Part shown: positions 11,536 through 23,487 of the stretch, piece by piece
Layout: each line of letters starts with the position of its first letter
How positions within the stretch are numbered: position 1 is the stretch's first letter
From: Capra hircus
Lineage: Eukaryota; Chordata; Mammalia; Artiodactyla; Bovidae
Direction of reading: 5' to 3'
DNA: 64,000 bases
Assembly (NCBI RefSeq): GCF_001704415.2
Contig: NC_030822.1
Coordinates: 49,407,345 to 49,471,344, forward strand
Translations under genes and position numbers: made by a program
The notes under the pieces: model-generated
Database searches by the model: none
Seen by the model: the letters and a program-made list of their open reading frames with translations, nothing else
What the model was told of the DNA's origin: nothing

Positions 11536-12095
11536 ACTGCAGATGGTGACTGCAGCCATGAAATTAAAATACACTTACTCCTTGGAAGGAAAGTTATGAC
11601 CAACCTAGATAGCATATTGAAAAGCAGAGACATTACTTTGCCAACAAATGTCCGTCTAGTCAAGGCTATGGTTTTTCCAGTGGTCATGTATGGATGTGAG
11701 AGTTGGACTGTGAAGAAAGCTGAGTGCCAAAGAATTGATGCTTTTGAACTGTGGTGTTGGAGAAGACTCTTGAGAGTCCCTTGGACTGCAAGGAGATCCA
11801 ACCAGTCCATTCTGAAGATCAACCCTGGGATTTCTTTGGAAGGACTGATGCTAAAGCTGAAACTCCAATACTTTGGCCACCTCATGCGAAGAGTTGACTC
11901 TTTGGAAAAGACTGTTGCTAGGAGGAGAAGAAGGGGATGACAGAGGATGAGATGGCTGGATGGCATCACTGACTCCATGGATGTGAGTCTGAGTGAACTC
12001 CGGGAGTTGATGCTGGACAGGGAGGCCTGGCGTGCTGTGATTCATGGGGTCGCAAAGAGTCGGACACGACTGAGGGACTGAACTGAACTGAACTG
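11536..12095 (+). mobile_element. BovB 3' fragment, copy B, with target-site duplication
   Basis: A 5'-truncated BovB of 560 bp beginning at 'actgcagatggtgactgc' and ending in (actga)n. It is flanked by 'atacatgtatc' (11525-11535) and 'atacacgtatc' (12096-12106), an 11-bp duplication with one mismatch. The RT C-terminal frame is open for 114 codons (11596-11940) and then stops. The codon that is TGA in copy A is CAA here (11728-11730). Confidence 0.9.
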
Positions 12096-12392
12096 ATACA
12101 CGTATCTGTTAGTTTTCAAATTCTTTTCCCAATTAGGTTGTTACATAAGAGTGAAGAGTCCTGTGCTATACAGTATGTTCTTGTTGATTATCCATTTTAA
12201 ATATAGTAGTGTGTCAGTCCCAAACTCTATAACCTTCCCCCCAAGCAACCATAAGTTTTTCTCTGTTACTGTTTTGTAAATAATTTCACTTATATACCAT
12301 TTTTTGAGATTCTGCATATGTGATATCATATGATATTTCTATTTCTCTGTTTGACTTACTTCACTCAGTATGACAGTCTCTAAGTCCCTCCA

Positions 12393-14229
12393 GAGAAGTG
12401 AAAGGCAAAGGAGAAAGGAAAGATATATCCATCTGAATGCAAAGTTCCAAAGAATAGCAAGGAGAGATAAGAAAGCCTTTCTACGTGACCAATGCAAAGA
12501 AAAAAAGGAAAACAACAGAATGGGAAAGACTAGAGATGTTTTCAAGAAAGTTAGAGACACCAAAGAAATATTTCATGCAAAGATGGGCACAATAAAGGAC
12601 AAAAGCAGCATGGAGCTAATAGAAGCAGAAGATATTAAGAAGAGGTGGCAAGAATACACAGAAGAACTGTACAAAAGAGATCTCAATGACAAAGATAACC
12701 ACGATAGTGTGATCACTCACCTACAGCCAGACATCCTGGAGTGCAAAGTCAAGTGGGCCTTCGGAAGAATCACTACGAACAAAGCTAGTGGAGGTGATGA
12801 AATTCCAGCTGAACTATTTCAAATCCTGAAAGATGATGCTGTTAAAGTGCTGCACTCAGTATGCCAGCAAATTTGGAAAACTCAGCAGTGACCACAGGAC
12901 TGGATAAGGTCAGTTTTCATTCCAATCCCAAAGAAAGGCAATGCCAAAGAATGCTCAAACTACTGCACAATTGCACTCATCTCACACGCTAGCGAAGTAA
13001 TGCTCAAAAATCACCAAGCTAGTCTTCAGTGGTATGTGAACCGAGAACTTCCAGATGTTCAAGCTGGATTTAGAAAAGGCAGAGGAACCTAAGATCGAAT
13101 TGCCAACATCCACTGGATTATCAAAAAAGCAAGAGAATTCCAGAAAAACATCTACTTCTGCTTCGCTGATGATGCTAAAAACCTTTGTGTGGATCACAAC
13201 AAACTACAGAAAATTCGTAAGAGATAGGAATACCAGACCACCTTACCTGCATTTTGAGAAACCTGTATACAGGTCAAGAAGCAACAGTTAGAAGCAGACA
13301 TGGAACAACGGACTGGTTCCAAACTGGGGAAGGACTATGTCAAGGCTGTATACTGTCACCCTGTTTATTTAACTTATATGCAGAGTACATCATGTGAAAT
13401 TTGGGCTGGATGAAGCACAAGCTGGAATCAAGATTGCTGGGAGGAATATAAATAACCTCAAATATGCAGATGACACCACCCTTATGGCAGAAAGTGAAGA
13501 GTAACTAAAGAGCCTCTTGATGAAAGTGAAAGAGGAGAGTGCAAAAGTGCAGCATTCAGAAAACTAAGATCATGGCATTCAGTCCCATCACTTCATGGCA
13601 AATAGATAGGGAAACAATGGAAACCATGATAGACTTTATTTTTCTGGTCTCCAAATCACTGCAGATGGTGATAGCAGCCATGAAATTCAAAGATGCTTGC
13701 TCCTTGAAAGAAAAGGCATGACCAACCTAGACAGCATATTAAAAAGCAGAGACATTACTTTGCTGACAAAGGTCCATCTCGTCAAAACCATGGTTTTTCC
13801 AGTAGTCACGTATGGATGTGAGAATTGGACCATAAGGAGAGCTGAGCACCAAAGAATTGATGCTCTTGAACTGTGGTGTTGCAGAAGACTCTTGGGAGTC
13901 CCTTGGACTGCAAGGAGATCCAACCAGTCCGTCCTAAAGTAAATCAATCCTGAATATTCATTGGAAGGACTGGTGCTGAAGCTGAAGCTCCAATACTTTG
14001 GCCACCTGATGTGAAGAACTGACTTGTTAGGAAAGACCCTGATGCTAGGAAGGATTGAAGGCAGGAAGAGAAGGGGATAACAGAGGGTGAGATGATTGGA
14101 TGGCATCACCAACTCCATGGACACAAGTTTGAGTAAGCTTTGGAAGTTGGTCATAGACAGAGAAGCCTGGTATGCTGCAGTCCATTGGGTTGCAAAGAGT
14201 TGGACATGACTGAGCAACTGAATTAACTG
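12393..14229 (+). mobile_element. BovB, copy C, 1.84 kb, 5'-truncated, with target-site duplication
   Basis: It covers the whole reverse-transcriptase part and the 3' tail. It is flanked by 'aagtccctcca' (12382-12392) and 'aagtccatcca' (14230-14240), 11 bp with one mismatch, both within L1 sequence. The frame is broken many times: the first open run ends at 12891 with a stop in place of a Trp/Gln codon, and later parts are in several frames (13055-13291, 13539-13721, 13697-13942). It is older-looking than copies B and D. Confidence 0.9.
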
Positions 14230-14285
14230 AAGTCCATCCATGTTACTGCAAGTGGCATTATTTCATTCTCTTTTTGTGGCTGAGT

Positions 14286-15320
14286 ATTCTGGAAGAGATG
14301 AGAATACCAAAGCACCTGACCTGCCTCTTGAGAAACCTATATGCAGGTCAGGAAGCAACAGTTAGAACTGGACATGGAACAACAGACTGGTTCCAAATAG
14401 GAAAAGGAGTACATCAAGGCTGTATATTGTCACCCTGCTTATTTAACTTGTATGCAGAGTACATCATGAGAAACACTGGGCTGGAAGAAGCACAAGCTGG
14501 AATCAAGATTGCTGGGAGAAATATCAGTAACCTCAGATATGCAGATGATACCACCCTTATGGCAGAAAGTGAAGAGGAACTAAAAAGCCTCTTGATGAAA
14601 GTGAAAGAGGAGAGTGAAAAAGTGGCTTAGAGCTCAACATTCAGAAAACGAAGATCATGGCATCCGGTCCCATCACTTCATAGGAAATATATGGGGAAAC
14701 AGTGGAAACAGTGTCAGACTTTATTTTGGGGGGCTCTAAAATTACTGCAGATGGTGATTGAAGCCATGAAATTAAAAGATGCTTACTCCTTGGAAGGAAA
14801 GTTATGACCAACCTAGATAGCATATTAAAAAGCAGAGATATTACTTTGCCAACAAAGGTCCGTATAGTCAAGGCTATGGTTTCTTCCAGTGGTCATGTAT
14901 GGATGTGAGAGTTGGACTGTGAAGAAAGCTGAGCACTGAAGAATTGATGCTTTTGAACTGTGGTGTTGGAGAAGACTCTTGAGAGTCCCTTGGACTGCAA
15001 GGAGATCCAACCAGGCTATCCTAAAGGAGACCAGTCCTGGGTGTTCATTGGAAGGACTGATGCTGAAGCTGAAACTCCAGTACTTTGGCCACCTCATGCA
15101 AAGAGTTGACTCACTGGAAAAGACGATGCTGGGAGGGATTGGGGGCAGGAGGAGAAGGGGATGACAGAGGATGAGATGGCTGGATGGCATCACCAACTCG
15201 ATGCACATGAGTTTGAGTGAACTCCGGAAGTTGGTGATGGACAGGGAGACCTGGTGTGCTATGATTCATGGGGTTGCAAAGAGTTGGACATGACTGAGAG
15301 AGTGAACTGAACTAAAATGA
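14286..15320 (+). mobile_element. BovB, copy D, about 1.0 kb, 5'-truncated
   Basis: It begins inside the RT domain and runs to a gaactgaact tail. The region with YADD is open (14274-14630, including a few L1-derived codons), then frameshifted. Close in sequence to copies A, B and G. I could not find a clean target-site duplication; part of the flanking L1 is missing on the right side. Confidence 0.88.
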
Positions 15321-15361
15321 ATAATTAGCAGTGTTGAACAGCTTTTCATGTGCCTCTTACA

Positions 15362-15755
15362 AACAGCACCATGTCTTTCCTCTTCCCCTAATTCAGATAT
15401 TATATAGCGTGGCTGCCTGTCATCATGCAGCATTTTATCCATATGACACACCCTGAGATTTCTTCCAACAGCATTAAGTACCCATATTAAATAGAGTGGA
15501 AAATAAATGACCCTGTAATTGTCCTTAGGACAGGGCTAGAATTAGCAGATTAATCAGTAAAATAGGATGGCCAGACTGGGAGGTGGCAGGAGGCATGTGG
15601 CCTGGGGACAGAGGATGTGCAGATCCATCTCCAAGTTTAGAGCATATTATCTGAGGGGTGAGGAGATGCAAAGAAGTTAACTCATGCAATCTGTAGTCAA
15701 TGGAGAGTCCCTAATCAAGAGAAACCAAGAAGCAAGCAATAGATAGAAATTTTCC
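15362..15755. other. Unassigned sequence
   Basis: Follows the end of the nested L1/BovB cluster. No gene or named repeat seen. Confidence 0.5.
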
Positions 15756-15757
15756 TA

Positions 15758-15905
15758 GGTCTCTACTTCTGTCATCTATAAAAGAATTCAGCACCTAGTA
15801 AGTTGGTTTGTAATGAAGGTTAAACTTGTTAATACATGACGTACCCAGACTGGTACCTGGCACATAGTCAGGCTATATTAACCTGTGAAATAGCATTATT
15901 ATTAC
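15758..15905 (+). repeat. MIR SINE 3' part
   Basis: It has the MIR 3' order: 'ctgtcatctataaaag' region, 'gttaatacatga', 'acctggcacatagtcaggc', then an attatt tail. Confidence 0.6.
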
Positions 15906-16585
15906 AGTTTTCATGAGCAAAAACTGGAGGATGAGGTGACTTCTGGGTCTCAGTAGCAGGAAGGGGAGGTGGAAGTCAGGGTAGGGATGTAGCTTGAACT
16001 CTGAGCAGTGATGCTGAGCTGGGGCTCCTGAATTCTTCCCACTCAGGGACCTCATTGATCTTGGAGACAAGTTGAGCTGAGCTTGAAGCATAATATCCCA
16101 TAAACCCAGTGTGGGCATATGGGGGAGCAGAGGCTGAGACCCACTTTGTAAAACTGTCTTCTCCAGTTTAGCTCACCTCTCAGTTTACCTACAGTTTAGT
16201 TCATGCTCTCCTTTTGACAGTAGCATCCAGCCCAAAAGGATGGGGCTCTGTGACCGCCAGAGAGAGTGGCTCATGTCCCCCTTCACTGTTGGCTCTGCTT
16301 TAGGCTCTAATTCTGCTGATCCGTAGATGATACAGGTAAACAGATGTTTAATAAATGGTTTGAGGTAGCTTATTTCCCTTTAAGGTGGTGGCAGAGCTAA
16401 CATAATAGCTATTTTCACTACTAATACCAGTTCAATTCCTTAATATCCATCATTGGCGAATTTCTAAGATTAATCCACGGAAAATATTTCCACAAGATCT
16501 GTGGTTGCTGTGTATTTTTCACAGTTCTCAGAGATAAAGTGATAACTATTTTCCACAGTAACTGTATTCAGTTAATCATGTAATT
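15906..16585. other. Unassigned sequence
   Basis: About 680 bp with no supported feature. Open frames are up to 81 codons and featureless. Confidence 0.5.
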
Positions 16586-16589
16586 CATC

Positions 16590-17340
16590 AGACTGTCATT
16601 GCGTTCCTACTGTATGTTGACAGTAGCCCTTGATCCTCAAGATACCAAAGGAGAACGGGACATAGTTCTTGGCTCATGGAGCAGTGCAGGGACAGAGACA
16701 AGCTGGCAAACACTGCAGCTCGGTAGAAGTGCTGATAATAGATGAAGTAGATAGATAAAAGATGAAGTGCCGTCCAGCTCCAAGGATGATCAGCTCTCCA
16801 TCGGTGGTAGCGTCATGGTCAAGAAGAGCCTCACAGAGGGGATAAAAGGAATCACATGGCCTTAAAAGATAAGACCAGGTTGATGGACAGAGAAAGAAAG
16901 AGTATTCCCAGCAGAGAGGCACCTTATGTTAGGGAGAGGCAGGGAGCACACGGACGAGGAGAGGGGTGTAAAAGTGGGAGAAATAGAATGGGGCAGGTCT
17001 GGGAAAGCAATGTCATCAAATACCCTGCTTCGGAAGCTTGGAAGTGTTGACTTTCTCAGAATCATTAGAGGACTTTAAACCAGAAGATAATATGATGAGG
17101 TTTGCCTTTGAGAATATTCTTTCTGATGACAGTTTGGAGGATGCAGTGGACAGGAGCAAAAATACTACATGAGGAGACCAGGAATGCAGTTGAGAGACTA
17201 TTTTAATGCCCCTGTCACAGATGATGGAGGAACTGAGTTAAAGCAGAGGGACAGTGATGGGAGGCAGGACTCAGATTAAAATCTTTTAGAGGTAAAGGAC
17301 TTGGTGGCTACCTGGATATCTAGAAATGAAGCCGAGGTGC
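16590..17340 (-). mobile_element. Ancient L2 LINE (antisense)
   Basis: The block around 17070-17210 (a 'gaggactttaaaccagaag' segment, then 'ggaggatgcagtggacag', then 'gaggagaccaggaatgcag') follows the antisense L2 ORF end, and the upstream part continues in the same order. Diverged and non-coding. Confidence 0.55.
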
Positions 17341-17604
17341 TTTAATGACAAATATGAATATTTACTTTTGGCTATCACATTTCATGATGCATATTCCTCC
17401 TCCAAATGATCCAAACCATATCTTTTTTTGTGTGTTTAGAGGGGGAAAAAATGGAGGTGATCATCCTGTTGGAGCAGAAAGAACAAAAAACATTTTAAGG
17501 AAGTTTTTAAGGGTTTTATTGGGATCCTTTCTCCATTTAAATGCCCAGAGAACCAGAGGCAGTTCCCTTACCAGAACTTTATAGATGGAGCTGATGGAGA
17601 AGCT

Positions 17605-17745
17605 GATGCGTAGTCACCTGGAGGTCTTGCTAGAATACAGTTTCTGATGCAGTGGGTCTGGGATGAGATTTGGGATTCCATCCGCTTAACAAAGCTCCCA
17701 GGTGACACCAATGCACTTGACCTCAATTTGAACAGCAATTACTTA
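17605..17745. mobile_element. MER5A-like hAT-Charlie MITE remnant
   Basis: 'cacctggaggtcttgctaga', 'gatgcagtgggtctgg' and 'cccaggtgacaccaatgc' are in the MER5A order. Confidence 0.6.
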
Positions 17746-18530
17746 TTCATTATTCCCAGATTATTTATTATTCCTGGAAATACAGCTTGTTAGTGCAATG
17801 GTACGGCCACAACCAGATTATAGTGGAGGAAAAGAGTGCAGTCCCAGATTATGCTGCTGGTGGTGGTCTTTCAGATCTTGTCTTGGTGGGGCCTCTTGGG
17901 AATGAGGTCTGTCCCGAGAAGAGAGCTGATAAAGTCATATACAGTCACAGGTAGTCAGAGCCAATAGGTGGTTCTGGTGTTCTACAAAGAGCCGCTAAGA
18001 GTCTTCCCTCATGCTGCCCCTGGCAGCTCTCACTGAGTCAGTCAGTCCTGACGCAGACTTGAAAATAACTATAACCCACTGGCTCGCAAGCAGTCCCACC
18101 TAACCAACATGGGATAACGTAAGTTTTGTTAAACTTGCCATGGGGTTGAGGAACATTTTGAGTTAAGAGTTATAAAGGGCTCTTTGTAGCCTTTGCAGTA
18201 TTTATGTACCTGTCACCAGAGACAAACAAGACTGGAAATTTGCAAACTGACTCCTTCTTACCTTATGAGTCAGGACTCGCCCACATTTGGCCTCTCCTCA
18301 CTAACCATGTCGTGCGTAAGTTATGGTTTGTTTGTGTATGTCAGCCCTTTAATCAAAAGAGCATAAGTGCTAGGGAGCAGGACCAGATGCCAGGGTTGGC
18401 ATGGCCTGGTAGGAGACTGGCACTGACAAATGGCCCTGGGTGGCTTGAACCCAAGCTGGCCTGCCCTTGTTGCCTGAAATAGACAGGGAATCTTGCTGTA
18501 GGGAGACTGCAGTAGGCTCTGAAATGGAGA
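17746..18530. other. Unassigned sequence
   Basis: No supported gene or repeat. A 92-codon open frame at 18204-18482 has no recognisable features. Confidence 0.5.
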
Positions 18531-18534
18531 GGTG

Positions 18535-18680
18535 TCTGGTATGAGAAAAAGCTAATCTCGGGAATCAGGAAACTAGTCCCCCTCAGCAGTGACTGGTTAT
18601 GTGATTTTGGATGAGATGCTTTGTTTTTCTTGGTCTTGGTTTCTCTCTCTGAGAAACGAGGAGGTAGGCTAGATCAGTGG
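18535..18680 (+). repeat. MIR SINE remnant (probable)
   Basis: The 'ttatgtgattttggatgag' and 'tggtttctctctctgagaaa' blocks resemble MIR. Diverged. Confidence 0.45.
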
Positions 18681-18689
18681 TCCTCAAAC

Positions 18690-19880
18690 TTTCCTCTGCA
18701 GGGTCCTGCAGCCCACATGGAGGAGTCAAGAGCATCAGGCAGGACCTACCTAACTTCTTTCCAACTCTGAGTCATATGAGTTGGTAGGTCCCCAACATGT
18801 CTCTGCACTTGGTTCTTGCTGTCTTAGTAATTTCTTTCCAGTCTGTAGAAGTGTTCCCATTTGTGAGGCCATTGGATTAAGATTGTGGGCTTCCTACAAG
18901 AGTTCTTTCTGCACTCAGCACTGATAAAACTCTAGAGGTTAAGAAATCTTTGGAAAAACAGCTCTAATGTGACCCTCAGGAATTCCATGATCATGGATCA
19001 CACATGTGGAAAATATAAGAAGGCATTTTAATAATACTGTACAAATGCAATTGCATCTAGTATATCTCTAGAGTGTCTTAAGAAAATGGATTGATTTCTG
19101 AATAATCAGCTGCAGAATTAATTTCAGCCAAACCAGAATTGACCTACTTTTTAAGAAATGCATTTATTTGGGTTCCTGAACCATGAGCTGGACTTATTAA
19201 TACACAGCTTATGCAACCACTGGACTTACCTTTGTCTCAAAGTATTTCTTCTAAGCACCCTTAAATCTTAGCACTTCATTTAAAAGAGATTGGCCTGTTT
19301 TCATGTTCTCCATTGTGTTTATATACATTTAAATTCTTTCCATGGACTCCACTTACAAGGATACTTACTATAGTATTATTATTTCTCTAACCTGATTTTC
19401 CAGGGTCCTCCAGCAGGATGTACAGGAATACAAGTGCAGAAGTGCCTGGCGCAGAGTTCAAAGGGGCTCTGTAACTTAAAACTTGTAGATACAATGGAGC
19501 ATTTCACAAAGGGTGTTTCTTTGTCACACTGACAACAGCACCATAAAGACAGCAGGCATACTTGTTGAATGGCTGAATGACCATTCATTTGTTTTATTTG
19601 TTCCCCGTTGACCCCATTGCAGAGCTTTGTATGAATTTTTCTCCTTGGAGGATTGAAATAAAGCTATGCTTTTCCTAATCACTAAGTGCTCATTTTGGTT
19701 CATTAGCCAGCCGGGGCTTCAGAGTTACCTGGCTTTGTGGATCAGTCTTCTTGTGGCTGAAGCCGCACACTGTCCTTCTCCTCTTCTGTCTCCTCCACAG
19801 GGTTCCCCTCTTGGGCTCTTCCCCTTTGGTACAGAAGAATCATTCCACACAGAGGCTACTGACAAAAAGGGACATGTTGG
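18690..19880. other. Unassigned sequence, possible conserved non-coding part
   Basis: No gene or clear repeat. 18960-19200 is AT-rich with a perfect 12-bp palindrome ATGCAATTGCAT at 19045-19056 and homeodomain-like AATTAATT near 19115. A short L2-like tail may lie near 19565. Confidence 0.4.
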
Positions 19881-19894
19881 ATATTAATAGGGGG

Positions 19895-20115
19895 TGCTGT
19901 GCTGTGACTGTGTCACTTAGTCTTGTCCCACTCTTTGTGACCCCATGGACTGTATATAGCCCACCAGGCTCCTCTGTCCATGGGGATTCTCCAGGCAGGA
20001 ATAGTGGAGTGGGCTGCTATGCCCTCCTCCAGAGGATCTTCCCAAGCCAAGGATCAAACCTAGGTCTCCCTCATTGCTTGCGGATTCTTTACTGTCTGAG
20101 CCACCAGGGAAGTCC
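19895..20115 (-). mobile_element. Bov-tA SINE with target-site duplication
   Basis: A complete minus-strand Bov-tA, head at right ('ccaccagggaagtcc'). Flanked by 'taataggggg' (19885-19894) and 'taattggggg' (20116-20125). Confidence 0.9.
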
Positions 20116-20372
20116 TAATTGGGGGAAAAATCATAATTAGTTCATGGTTAATAATAGATTTTGATTCTCAAAAATCTAGGGAATTTTTATCACATTCAAT
20201 ATGTTTTTTTATTGGATTGTGTCAGAATATGCAAGTTCACGTGTACAAATTTTGAATTCATTTAGACTTTTTCATATTACAGCAAATAAATGGTTGAAAT
20301 ATGACATTAGAAGATTGATAAATTAGACTCAGCTTCCCAAGGGCTTCAGAGAATCTCTAGAAAATAGTATTA

Positions 20373-20569
20373 CAGGGACTTCCCTGATGGGCCAGGGATT
20401 CAGACTTTGCCTTCCAAAGCATGGGGTGTGGTTTCAGTCCCGGGTCAGGGAGCTAGGATCCCTTATGCCTTGTGGCCAAAAAACCAAAAAACATAAAACA
20501 GAAGCCATATTGTAACAAATTTAATAAAAACTTAAAAATGGTCCACATAAGAATACCTAAGAAAAGAAA
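20373..20569 (+). mobile_element. CHR-type tRNA-derived SINE with target-site duplication
   Basis: It starts 'cagggacttccctgatggg', has a B-box-like segment 'tttcagtcccgggtcagg', and ends in an A-rich 3' part. Flanked by exact 14-bp copies of 'agaaaatagtatta' (20359-20372 and 20570-20583). Confidence 0.88.
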
Positions 20570-20662
20570 AGAAAATAGTATTATATTCCCAGGAAATTGG
20601 CAGTTTAAAGCACTGTTTATGAGAAAGGTGATTAATAAAACTATAAAAATTATGGAACTATA

Positions 20663-20838
20663 CTGGATGCTTGGGGCTGGTACACTGAGACAACCCAGAG
20701 GGATGGTATGAGGAGGGAGGAGGGTTCCGGATGGGGAACACGTGTATACCTGTGGCGGATTCATGTTGATGTATGGCAAAACCAATACAATATTGTAAAG
20801 TAATTAACCTCCAATTAAAATAAATTTATATTAAAAAA
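20663..20838 (+). mobile_element. Very short young L1 3' end with target-site duplication
   Basis: Only about 176 bp of the ruminant L1 3'UTR, from 'ctggatgcttggggctgg' to the 'ttaaaaaa' tail. Flanked by exact 12-bp copies of 'tatggaactata' (20651-20662 and 20839-20850). It is close to identical to the end of the longer copy at 29356-30869, so it is a recent insertion. Confidence 0.92.
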
Positions 20839-21045
20839 TATGGAACTATAGACTCTAGGGAATCTGTTCTGGAACTCAAAGAAGTAAATGAGTACAATTT
20901 ACTTAGCTAAGAAACTTATAGGTAAGATAGCAGAAGACCCCAGTGAGGGTATACTGGGAGAAGGGAGCAGAAGTTTAGGCTTTTCATCTCCTTGCTTGAC
21001 CTTGAGCTTGTTTGAAATTAGCATGTCCTCTCTGTCCCTTCCCTC

Positions 21046-21250
21046 TACCTGGTAGTGGCTCAGATGGTAAAGAATCTGCCTGTAATCCATGAGACCCAGG
21101 TTCGCTCCCTGGGTCAGGAAGATTCTGCTGGAGGAGGAAATGGTAACCCACCCCAGTATTCCTGCCTGGAGAATTCCATGGATAGAGGAGCCTGGCGGGC
21201 TACAGTTCATGGGGTCCCAAAGAGTCAGACACAACTGAGCAACTAATACT
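21046..21250 (+). mobile_element. Bov-tA SINE
   Basis: tRNA-like head ('tggctcagatggtaaagaat') and BovB-derived tail ending 'caactgagcaacta'. Confidence 0.88.
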
Positions 21251-21429
21251 TTAGACTTTCCTTTCTCATAGAGCAAGGAGTCTGTCTCTCACTTTTTTTA
21301 TGGGGGTTTGATGAGAATATGATAATGTTGCCTCATAGATGTACAGCAACTCATCATGATATGGTCGTGGCAAACACACAAGGCACTGAAACCATAGATC
21401 ATTGTCCAAATCGCAAACCCTGCCCCTTA

Positions 21430-21600
21430 TTATGATACCTTGAGAAGGATATTCAACTTTTCAGAGCCACAAAACTATTACTGTATCTTTAAAATGGAGA
21501 GAATAAAATTGGTGGAGTAAAAATGTAATTTAAATATATAAAATACCATACTTTATACAGTAGATACTCAGTTCCTGGTTCTCATTATCATCATAGTATC
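21430..21600 (+). repeat. MIR SINE remnant
   Basis: 'tctttaaaatggagagaata' and a 3' 'gtagatactcagttcctgg' part followed by attatc, in MIR order. Confidence 0.5.
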
Positions 21601-21711
21601 ACAGGTAGGAAATAAGTCATTTACCTAAGCATTTATTTATTCAGCAGATATTCTGAATGTTCACTGCATATGTTGAAAGTTAGATAGATTTGCTGTCAGT
21701 TTTTCATACTG

Positions 21712-22828
21712 TTCACACATTGGATCATAGAAAAAGCAAGACAATTCCAGAAAAAACATCTACTTCTTCTTCATTGACTATGCTAAAGCCTTGTGGATCA
21801 CAACAAACTGTGGAAAATTCTTAAAGAGATGGGAATACCAGACCACCTTACCTGGCTCCTGAGAAACCTGTATGCAGCTCAAGTAGGAACAGTTAGAACC
21901 AGACATGGAGCAACGAACGGACTGGTCCCAAGTTGGGAAAGGAGTACATAAACACTGTATATTGTCACCCTGCTTATTTAACTTATATGCAGAGTACATC
22001 ATGCGAAATGCCGGGCTGGATGAAGCACAAGCTGGATCAAGATTGCCGGGAGAAATATCAACAACATCAGATATACAGATGATACCACCCTAATGGCAGA
22101 AAGCAAAGGAAACTAAAGAGCCACTTGATGAAGGCGATAGAGGAAGGCAAAAAGTCTGGCTTAAAACTCAGCATTCAAAACAAATCATGGCATCTGGTCC
22201 CATCACTTCATGGCAAACAGATGGGAAAAAATGAACAATGACAGGCTTTATTTTCTTGCACTCCAAAATCACTGCAGATGGTGACTGCAGCCATGAAATT
22301 CAAAGATGCTTGCTCCTTGAAAGAAAAGCTATGACAAAACTAGATAGTGTATTAAAAAGCAGAGACATCATTTTGTTGACAAAGGTCTTAAGTCAAAGCT
22401 ATGGTTTTTCCAGTAGTCATATACAGGTGTGAGAATTGGACCATAAAGAAGGCTAAGTGCTGAAGAATTGATGCTTTTGAACTGTGGTGTTGCAGAAGAC
22501 TTGAGAGTCCCTCAGACAGCAAGGAGATCAAACCATTCAATCCTAAAGGAAATCACCCCTGACTATTCATTGGAAGGACTGATGCTGAAGCCAAAGCTCC
22601 AATACTTTGGCCACTGATGTGAAGGGCCTGCTGTTTGGAAAAGACCCTGATGCTGGGAAAGATTGAAGGCAGGAAGAGAAAGGGGTGACAGAGGATGAGA
22701 TGATTGGATGGCGTCACTGACTCAATGGACGTGAGTTTGAGCAAACTCTCGGAGATATTGGAGGACCGGGAAGGCTGGTGCATTCCAGTCCATGGGGTCA
22801 CAGAGAGTTGGACACAACTGAAAACAAC
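21712..22828 (+). mobile_element. BovB, copy E, 1.1 kb, 5'-truncated
   Basis: It begins in the RT domain ('ggatcatagaaaaagc') and ends 'cacaactgaaaacaac'. Many small indels break the frame; the longest open run is under 85 codons. It belongs to the diverged group with copies F, H and J (shared features such as 'ccataaagaaggct'). Confidence 0.88.
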
Positions 22829-22915
22829 AAGTGTCAGCTTATGTTACCAGTGGAGACAAAATGAAATCATGGGAATGCATATGCAGGGAGATATGTTGTC
22901 CTAAAATAAAAAGTT

Positions 22916-23180
22916 GGAGAAGGAAATGGCAACCCACTCCAGTATTTTTGCCTAGAGAATCCCGTGGACAGAGGAGCCTGGTGGTCTGCTGTCTATGGAG
23001 TCGCACAGAGTCAGACACGACTGAAGCGACTTAGCATGCATGCATGCATTGGAGAAGGAAATGGCAGCCCACTCCAGTGTTCTTGCCTGGAGAATCCCAG
23101 GGACGGGGGAGCCCGGTGGGCTGCCATCTCTGGGGTCACACAGAGTCAGACACGACTGAAGCGACTTAGCAGCAGCAGCA
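22916..23180 (+). mobile_element. Bov-A2 SINE with target-site duplication
   Basis: Dimer with a (catg)n expansion in the linker (23034-23047). Flanked by 'aaataaaaagtt' (22904-22915) and 'aaacaaaaagtt' (23181-23192). Confidence 0.9.
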
Positions 23181-23487
23181 AAACAAAAAGTTAATTGTTC
23201 ATAACTGACCAATAAGATTTAAGTTGCACACGTATTTTTTTGGTCTAGTGTTTGTTTTCAGATTTGTATGATAAATAACTCATATCCTTGCCCATTCTTC
23301 CTTGTGATTAACAACATATTTGCAGTATGGTCATATAGTAGATTAAAGCTGGAACCTAGCTAATAAACTATGGGCTCCTTTTGCTGCTTAGGATATTGCA
23401 TGTAGACTTTAGATTTTATTCTGGAAGAGACAGAAGCTGTTTGAAAATTTTGAGCAGAAGAATATCATGAATAGACTGTATTCACAG

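Larger units (their letters stand above)
11440..15361 (-). mobile_element. L1 3' region (antisense), target of three BovB insertions
   Basis: The host L1 survives as pieces 11440-11535, 12096-12392, 14230-14285 and about 15321-15361, which read in order along the antisense artiodactyl L1 3'UTR and ORF2 end. The last piece ('ataattagcagtgttgaac') belongs a few hundred bases further into L1 than the third, so L1 sequence was lost at the third BovB site. The first two BovB insertions are flanked by duplicated L1 sequence. Confidence 0.8.
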
